Assembly (NCBI RefSeq): GCF_021390325.1
Contig: NZ_JAJUWU010000010.1
Coordinates: 168,361 to 232,360 of the forward strand
Length of the DNA stretch: 64,000 nt
Reading direction: 5' to 3'
Origin: Jiella avicenniae
GTDB lineage: Bacteria > Pseudomonadota > Alphaproteobacteria > Rhizobiales > Rhizobiaceae
Shown: positions 59,127-64,000 of the stretch, one piece after another
How the letters are laid out: each line of letters begins with the position of its first letter
Position numbering within the stretch: position 1 is the stretch's first letter
Notes under the pieces: model-generated
Databases searched by the model: none
What the model saw: only the letters and a program-made list of their open reading frames with translations
Told to the model about the DNA's origin: nothing
Made by a program: the position numbers and the translations under genes

Positions 59127-60100
59127 GTGAGAAAATCGTCTCCGTCGTGCGCGGCACCGGCTCGGCGCTGCCGACGCGAATCATGCGCAACCAGGATTTC
59201 GCCGGCGTCGTCGAGACCTCGGACGAGTGGATCCGGCAGCGCACCGGCATCGAGCAGCGCCACATCGCCGGCGAGGGCGAGACGACCGTCTCGCTCGCCG
59301 AGGCGGCCGCGCGCCGGGCGCTGGAGGCCGCGAACCTTGCCGCGACCGACATCGATCTCATCATTCTGGCGACGGCGACGCCGGACAACACCTTCCCGGC
59401 TTCCGCCGTCCACGTGCAGAACCGGCTCGGGATCTCGTCGGGCTTCGCCTTCGACGTCCATGCGGTGTGCAGCGGCTTTCTCTACGCGCTGACGACCGCC
59501 GACATGTATCTGAAGTGCGGTCAGGCGAGGCGCGCCCTCGTCATCGGTGCCGAGACCTTCTCGCGCATCCTCGACTGGGAAGACCGCTCGACCTGCGTGC
59601 TCTTCGGCGACGGTGCCGGCGCCGTGGTTCTGGAGGGTGTGCCGGAGGGAGAGCCGTCGGGCCGGGGCATCATCGTCGCCAAGTTGCGCTCGGACGGCTC
59701 CCACAAGGAAAAGCTCTATGTCGACGGCGGGCCCTCGACGACCGGCACCGTGGGGCATCTGCGCATGCAGGGCCGCGAGGTGTTCAAGCACGCGGTCGGC
59801 ATGATCACCGACGTGATCGAGGCCTGTTTCGAGGCGGCCGACGTCGGCCCGGCCGACATCGACTGGTTCGTCCCGCATCAGGCGAACCGCCGGATCATCG
59901 ACGCATCGGCGAAGAAACTCGGCATCGACATCGACAAGGTGGTCGTCACCGTCGACCGTCACGGCAACACCTCGGCCGCGTCGATCCCGCTCGCCATCGA
60001 CGCCGCCGTCAGGGACGGCCGCATCAAGCCCGGCGATCTCGTGCTCCTGGAGGCGATGGGCGGTGGTTTCACCTGGGGGGCGGTGCTCGTCCGCTGGTAG
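59123..60100 (+). CDS. fabH: beta-ketoacyl-ACP synthase III
   Basis: A 325-residue condensing enzyme that starts fatty-acid chains from acetyl-CoA and malonyl-ACP. The catalytic Cys is in [11 protein letters not shown], the His in [11 protein letters not shown] and the Asn in [10 protein letters not shown]. The N-terminal block [18 protein letters not shown] is typical of FabH. It overlaps plsX (ATGA, 59123-59126), the standard coupling. Confidence 0.95.
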   Translation: MSEKIVSVVRGTGSALPTRIMRNQDFAGVVETSDEWIRQRTGIEQRHIAGEGETTVSLAEAAARRALEAANLAATDIDLIILATATPDNTFPASAVHVQNRLGISSGFAFDVHAVCSGFLYALTTADMYLKCGQARRALVIGAETFSRILDWEDRSTCVLFGDGAGAVVLEGVPEGEPSGRGIIVAKLRSDGSHKEKLYVDGGPSTTGTVGHLRMQGREVFKHAVGMITDVIEACFEAADVGPADIDWFVPHQANRRIIDASAKKLGIDIDKVVVTVDRHGNTSAASIPLAIDAAVRDGRIKPGDLVLLEAMGGGFTWGAVLVRW

Positions 60101-60107
60101 ATAGCGC

Positions 60108-60135
60108 TTGATTCATATGGCGGTTTCAGTAGAGT
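60108..60135 (+). promoter_or_regulatory. candidate ihfA promoter
   Basis: TTGATT at 60108-60113, a 16-base spacer and TAGAGT at 60130-60135, in the A/T-rich gap between fabH and ihfA. Separate control of ihfA within the block is plausible. Confidence 0.4.
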
Positions 60136-60206
60136 AACGAAAAAGTAAGCGGTAAATCGGGGCCATTCGGCCGCGAGGCTCTTCACCAGAAGACCAGGGG
60201 ACGAGG

Positions 60207-60554
60207 ATGGGGGACAGGACACTCACCAGGGCCGATCTCGCCGAAGCGGTCTTCCGGAAAATCGGCTTGTCCCGAACCGAGTCCGCGCAACTCGTCGAGA
60301 TGGTGCTCGAGGAGATCTGCTCGACGATCGCCAAGGGCGAGTCGGTGAAGGTTTCATCCTTCGGCTCGTTTCTCGTGCGCGACAAGAACGAACGCGTCGG
60401 CCGCAATCCGAAGACCGGCGAGGAAGTGCCGATCTCGCCGCGCCGCGTCGCCGTCTTCAAGCCGTCCAACGTCCTCAAGGACCGCATCCTCGAAGCCCAC
60501 AGCAAGCGTGCGGAGTCCGGCACCGGGCTGGAGCTCATGCGCGCCGCCGAATGA
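60207..60554 (+). CDS. ihfA: integration host factor subunit alpha
   Basis: A 115-residue DNA-bending protein of the HU/IHF family. The arm motif [15 protein letters not shown] and the dimer core [13 protein letters not shown] are intact. The N-terminus [20 protein letters not shown] is typical of IhfA rather than HU. The start at 60207 gives the usual length plus a short C-terminal tail. Followed by a MerR gene, as in many alphaproteobacteria. Confidence 0.95.
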   Translation: MGDRTLTRADLAEAVFRKIGLSRTESAQLVEMVLEEICSTIAKGESVKVSSFGSFLVRDKNERVGRNPKTGEEVPISPRRVAVFKPSNVLKDRILEAHSKRAESGTGLELMRAAE

Positions 60555-60589
60555 GCGCGAAGAAGGTCTGAAGTTCCGGTGCTGGGTTG

Positions 60590-61183
60590 ATGTCCGACAA
60601 GGGTGAGGACGCGTTTCGGACGATCTCCGAAGTCGCAGAAGAACTCGATTTGCCGCAGCACGTGCTGCGCTTCTGGGAATCGCGTTTCGCTCAGATCCGG
60701 CCGCTCAAACGCGGCGGGGGGCGGCGCTATTATCGGCCGGACGACGTCGAGCTTTTGCGCGGCATCCGTTACCTGCTTTACGTCAAGGGTTTCACCATCA
60801 AGGGCGTCCAGCGGCTGCTCAAGGAAAACGGCAGCCGCTTCGTCATGGCGATCGGCTCCGGCGATCTCGCCGGGCTCGACGATCTCGCCGCATCGACGGG
60901 GCAGGACGGACCGGACATGCCTGCCGAAGCGCCGCCGGCCGAGGTCGACGATCTCGATCTCATCCATCCCGAACCGGAGACGGTGGCGGCGGTCGGGCCG
61001 GCCGTCCAGGCGGAGGATGCGAGACCGGCCGCCCGGCCGCGGCCACGCGCCCTCGGCGGCTTCCTGCGGCGTGATCGCGACGGCGGCGAGGAACAGCGCC
61101 TGCCGCGCGACAGCATCGAAACCCTCGATCAGGTGCTGCTCGATCTCCTCGAATGCAAGCGGCTGCTCGATCAGGTGCGATGA
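60590..61183 (+). CDS. MerR family transcriptional regulator
   Basis: A 197-residue regulator with an N-terminal winged helix ([20 protein letters not shown] and [20 protein letters not shown]) followed by a MerR dimerisation helix to about residue 95. It lacks the cysteines of metal-sensing MerR proteins; the C-terminal half is Pro/Asp/Ala-rich and probably disordered. A conserved neighbour of ihfA, target unknown. ATG 60590 directly follows TTG 60587. Confidence 0.88.
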   Translation: MSDKGEDAFRTISEVAEELDLPQHVLRFWESRFAQIRPLKRGGGRRYYRPDDVELLRGIRYLLYVKGFTIKGVQRLLKENGSRFVMAIGSGDLAGLDDLAASTGQDGPDMPAEAPPAEVDDLDLIHPEPETVAAVGPAVQAEDARPAARPRPRALGGFLRRDRDGGEEQRLPRDSIETLDQVLLDLLECKRLLDQVR

Positions 61184-61581
61184 CACCGGCTGCTCGGCAT
61201 CGGCCTCATGGGTCGAACGGTGCCGTCCGTCCTTTCCGCCGTATCGCGGACCTGCTTCGACACGAGCGTCGAAAGCCGTGGATCGCCGCCCGGCCGTCGG
61301 GCGGGGGCCGCCCGCCGGACAGGCTCCTTGCGAGACGCGCGATCCCGGCGTGAGCCGCGCCGAGGGGTCCGAGCGTCGCAAGCATCCGTCGACAGGCGCG
61401 GCGACCTCCCAGTTCCGCGTCGGCGATGCGTATGCCAGGCCCACGACACGACACGACACGGCGCGACCGACCGGGGCCTTCCTGCAGGGGTTATCGCGCG
61501 CGCCCATTCCGGGAAAATGAAGCCCCCCGCATAACAGGCACTTAATCTCTAACGCTTAATGTTGCCTCGCTGGAGGTGACG
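61184..61581. other. intergenic region before the MHYT-GGDEF-EAL gene
   Basis: 398 bases. A short CACGA tandem repeat lies at 61442-61460. The last 50 bases are A/T-rich (CTTAATCTCTAACGCTTAATG) and probably hold the promoter, ending in the GGAGG ribosome site. I looked for a tRNA here, as some relatives have one near this block, and found none. Confidence 0.45.
61442..61460. repeat. short CACGA tandem repeat
   Basis: About 3.6 copies of CACGA in an intergenic stretch. Short enough to be chance or a slippage-prone tract; no coding effect. Confidence 0.45.
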
Positions 61582-63972
61582 ATGCGGCCGATAATCACTT
61601 GTCTGACGACGGGCCACGAAACGTGGCTGCTGCTGCTGTCCGCGCTGGTCTGCTCGATCGGCGTCTACGGCGCGTTCTCGGTCGCACGTCACGCCGGGCG
61701 TGCCTTGGGCAAGACCCGCATGCGGTTGGCGATCACCGGCCTCGTGGCGGCCGGCTGCACGGCCTGGGCGACGCATATGATCGCCCTCCTGGCCTTCCGG
61801 CCAGGAATGCCGGCCGGATTCGAGCCGATTTTGAGCGGCCTGTCGCTCGTTCTGGGCACCCTCGGTATCTCCGCCGGCATGCTGATCGCGATTGGCCGCC
61901 AATCGAGACTGCGCCGTCTCACGGGCGGTTTCGTTCTCGGACTGGGCGTCGTCGGTCTGCACTATGTCGGCCAGACCGCCTATGTCGTCAGGGGGCACGT
62001 CAGTTGGGATGCCGGCCTCGTCGCATTCTCGATCCTCGCCTCGCTTCCGCTGTTCAGCCTCTCCCTGATGTGTGCCGGCGAACGGAACCGGAAAATACGC
62101 CCGGCAGCCGCCCCGCTGCTGATCCTGGCGATCGCGGCTCTCCACATTTGCGGGATGGCCGCCCTCCAGCTCTCCTACGACCCGCGCGTCACCCTCCCGC
62201 CGAGGACGCTGGAACCGGAGTTCATCGCGCCGCTCGTGGCGGCTATGAGCATCGGACTGTTCGGCGTCGCGCTCTTCGCCTTGAGCCTCACCCTGCGGGC
62301 GAAGGCGAAACTGCGGGAAGATCGGCTGCGGCTCGGCGAACTCGCCAATCTCGCGCTCGAGGGGCTGGCGATTTGCGAAAACGGCATTGCACTTTCCGTC
62401 AACGAAGGGCTGGCGCGACTGGCGGGCCGAAGGCGTCAGGATCTCGAGGGCAGGAATTTCACGGACATCCTGCCCGGTGTGGCGCTGGAAGATATTCCCG
62501 AGGGCGAGGAGATCGACGGCGTCCTCGCAGCGCCCGGCGGCCAGTCCGTGCCCGTTCGGGTGTTGCGCCGCGAATTCGTCCTCGGCCGGCAGACGCAGAC
62601 GGTCGTTGCCTTCCGCGACCAGCGCGAACGGTTGCGCAGCGAAGCGAAGATCAGGAGGCTCGCCTTTACGGATACGCTGACCGGACTCGCCAACCGGGAG
62701 CGCTTTCACGGTGTCCTCGAAGACCGCGTCGCCCGTCATCGGGCTACGCAGGCGCACTTTGCGCTCCTGTTGTTCGATCTCGACGGGTTCAAGGCGGTGA
62801 ACGACAGCCTCGGCCATTCAGGCGGCGACGAGGTTCTGAAAGTCGTCGCCGAGAGGCTCTCGAACTGCCTCGACGAGGGCTGGGAGTCGGCGCGGCTGAG
62901 CGGCGACGAATTCGCCGTGCTCTTGCCCGATTGCGCCGACCCGCTGCGGGCGACCGCCATCGCCGAACGAGCCATCCGGGCCATCGAGGAACCGATCCTC
63001 CTGCGCGATCAGGTGACGCACATCTCGGCCAGCGCCGGCGTCAAACTGTCCGATGGGAACTCATCCGTCGAGCAGTTGCTGCGAAACGCGGATCTGGCGC
63101 TTTACGCCGCGAAGGCGAGCGGTCGCGGCCGCGCACGCCTCTTCACCCATGATCTCAGACGGGCGGCGAACGACCGGGCCACCACCGCGATGGAGTTGCA
63201 GGACGCCTTCGAGGACGGAGATCTGGAGCTGTACTACCAGCCCCAGGTCAAGCTCCGGGATGGCTCCCTCGTCGGCGCCGAGGCGTTGATCCGCTGGAAC
63301 TATCCCTATCGCGGCGTCTTGAGCCCCGCGGCCTTCCTGCCCGTTCTCGAAGCCGGGCCCATGGCCATTCCGGTCGGAAACTGGATCCTGTCCACGGCGT
63401 GCGGCCAGGCTGCGCGGTGGCGGGCTGCGGGCCTGAGCGATTTCCGGATCGGCGTCAACCTGTTCGCCGCGCAGTTGCGATCCCCGAATTTCGTCGAGAC
63501 GGTAAAGGAGACGCTCGCCCAATGCGGCCTGCCGCCCGAAGCTCTGGAGCTCGAGGTGACGGAGAACATCATCCTGCGCAACGAGGGTGCCACCATCTCG
63601 CATCTCGACAAGCTGCGGTCGATGGGGGTCGGCATCGCCTTCGACGATTTCGGGACGGGATACGCCTCGCTGACGATGCTGAAGGAAATCGCCATCACCC
63701 GCCTCAAGGTCGATCGTTCCTTCGTGCGCGAAATCGAGTGGAGCCGCAAGGACCAGGCGATCGTCGATGCCATTGCGAGGATGGCGAAGGGCTGCGATCT
63801 CACGGTCATCGCCGAAGGCATCGAGACGGAGGAGCAGGCCGACCTGATGCGAGACTATGCGGCCGAAGGGCAAGGCTACCTCTATGGCAGACCGATGACC
63901 GCCAGTGCCTTCGAGGAGCAGTACGCGCTGAAGCTGCTGGCCCACGACGCTCCCAAGGCAATCGCCGGGTAG
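61582..63972 (+). CDS. MHYT-PAS-GGDEF-EAL cyclic-di-GMP protein
   Basis: A 796-residue membrane signalling protein. Residues 1-240 hold about seven membrane helices with MHYT-type motifs (ATHMIALL near 63-70, LHYVGQTAY near 127, LHICGMAAL near 188), thought to sense gases or redox state through bound copper. A PAS-like stretch follows (about 250-370). The GGDEF domain has S440-GDEF, a change of the first Gly that is usually tolerated. The EAL domain has E567-AL, D688/D689 in DDFGTGYASL and the later EGIE, so it looks catalytically complete. It may both make and break cyclic-di-GMP. ATG 61582 follows GGAGG. Confidence 0.9.
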   Translation: MRPIITCLTTGHETWLLLLSALVCSIGVYGAFSVARHAGRALGKTRMRLAITGLVAAGCTAWATHMIALLAFRPGMPAGFEPILSGLSLVLGTLGISAGMLIAIGRQSRLRRLTGGFVLGLGVVGLHYVGQTAYVVRGHVSWDAGLVAFSILASLPLFSLSLMCAGERNRKIRPAAAPLLILAIAALHICGMAALQLSYDPRVTLPPRTLEPEFIAPLVAAMSIGLFGVALFALSLTLRAKAKLREDRLRLGELANLALEGLAICENGIALSVNEGLARLAGRRRQDLEGRNFTDILPGVALEDIPEGEEIDGVLAAPGGQSVPVRVLRREFVLGRQTQTVVAFRDQRERLRSEAKIRRLAFTDTLTGLANRERFHGVLEDRVARHRATQAHFALLLFDLDGFKAVNDSLGHSGGDEVLKVVAERLSNCLDEGWESARLSGDEFAVLLPDCADPLRATAIAERAIRAIEEPILLRDQVTHISASAGVKLSDGNSSVEQLLRNADLALYAAKASGRGRARLFTHDLRRAANDRATTAMELQDAFEDGDLELYYQPQVKLRDGSLVGAEALIRWNYPYRGVLSPAAFLPVLEAGPMAIPVGNWILSTACGQAARWRAAGLSDFRIGVNLFAAQLRSPNFVETVKETLAQCGLPPEALELEVTENIILRNEGATISHLDKLRSMGVGIAFDDFGTGYASLTMLKEIAITRLKVDRSFVREIEWSRKDQAIVDAIARMAKGCDLTVIAEGIETEEQADLMRDYAAEGQGYLYGRPMTASAFEEQYALKLLAHDAPKAIAG

Positions 63973-63982
63973 ACGCGCCTCT

Positions 63983-63998
63983 GGGGGGGGGGGGGGGG
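63983..63998. repeat. 16-base G tract at the right window edge
   Basis: Sixteen consecutive G followed by CG at the end of the sequence, 10 bases after the stop codon at 63972. It mirrors the G16/C18 structure at the left edge. Either a recurrent terminator-like tract or an assembly-end artefact. Confidence 0.65.
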
Positions 63999-64000
63999 CG

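Noticed and set aside
57980..60100. A 706-residue extended FabH
   Set aside because: The N-terminal half is plsX in another frame; FabH starts at ATG 59123.
61184..61581. tRNA gene after merR
   Set aside because: Searched by eye for tRNA arms on both strands; none found.

Overview
The window is a high-GC bacterial chromosome segment (coding third positions mostly G/C) and reads as an alphaproteobacterium of the order Hyphomicrobiales (Rhizobiales). The best evidence is the housekeeping block at 56192-61183 (bamE, a ubiquinol-cytochrome c chaperone family gene, DUF177/YceD, plsX, fabH, ihfA, merR), which has the usual order for that group, together with a minus-strand tRNA-Arg(ACG) with an encoded CCA. 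A marine, metal-oxidising relative such as the Aurantimonadaceae would fit the giant multicopper oxidase, but that placement is a guess.

Layout. 77-7198: a Tat-exported family 5 solute-binding protein, a polar amino-acid type ABC importer (minus strand) and, divergent from it, a DUF1989 protein with a ureohydrolase. 7262-12647 (minus): one operon for a xanthine-dehydrogenase-family molybdenum hydroxylase (large subunit, FAD subunit, and a [2Fe-2S] subunit fused to a CoxG-like domain), then a MarR regulator and an AtzH/HpxZ-like protein, ended by a good intrinsic terminator. 13062-20349 (plus): an RpiR regulator and a dipeptide-type ABC importer with a fused double ATPase and a coupled protein of unknown function. 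20381-32440 (minus): a four-gene operon with 4-base overlaps throughout, encoding a 2740-residue multicopper oxidase, a propeller-like exported protein, a SCO copper chaperone and a cytochrome c fused to a C-terminal domain.

33163-39773 (plus): a complete N-type ATPase operon (atpDCQRBEFAG) behind a perfect FNR/FixK-type box. PPK2 follows on the other strand, then short remnants that look like a polyhydroxyalkanoate polymerase gene and a MaoC/phosphotransacetylase gene. 41129-48831: a tripartite tricarboxylate transporter (tctCBA plus AbrB-type membrane protein) divergent from its two-component system and an additional exported binding protein. 49042-51653: AhpD-like protein, aldo/keto reductase, a possible small DUF1127-like gene, tRNA-Arg. 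51964-56090: a TAXI-TRAP transporter with a divergent anhydro-N-acetylmuramic acid kinase. 56192-61183: housekeeping block. 61582-63972: an MHYT-PAS-GGDEF-EAL cyclic-di-GMP protein.

The window is dominated by scavenging: five solute importers from four families, each near a catabolic gene or dedicated regulator. The least explained system is the giant multicopper oxidase operon, whose four copper motifs are all present but in a permuted order. With its own copper chaperone and cytochrome it looks like a dedicated extracytoplasmic oxidation and electron-transfer unit, plausibly for Mn(II) or another metal. The N-ATPase with sodium-type c-subunit residues and a low-oxygen type promoter is the second notable system. 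Both window ends carry long G tracts.
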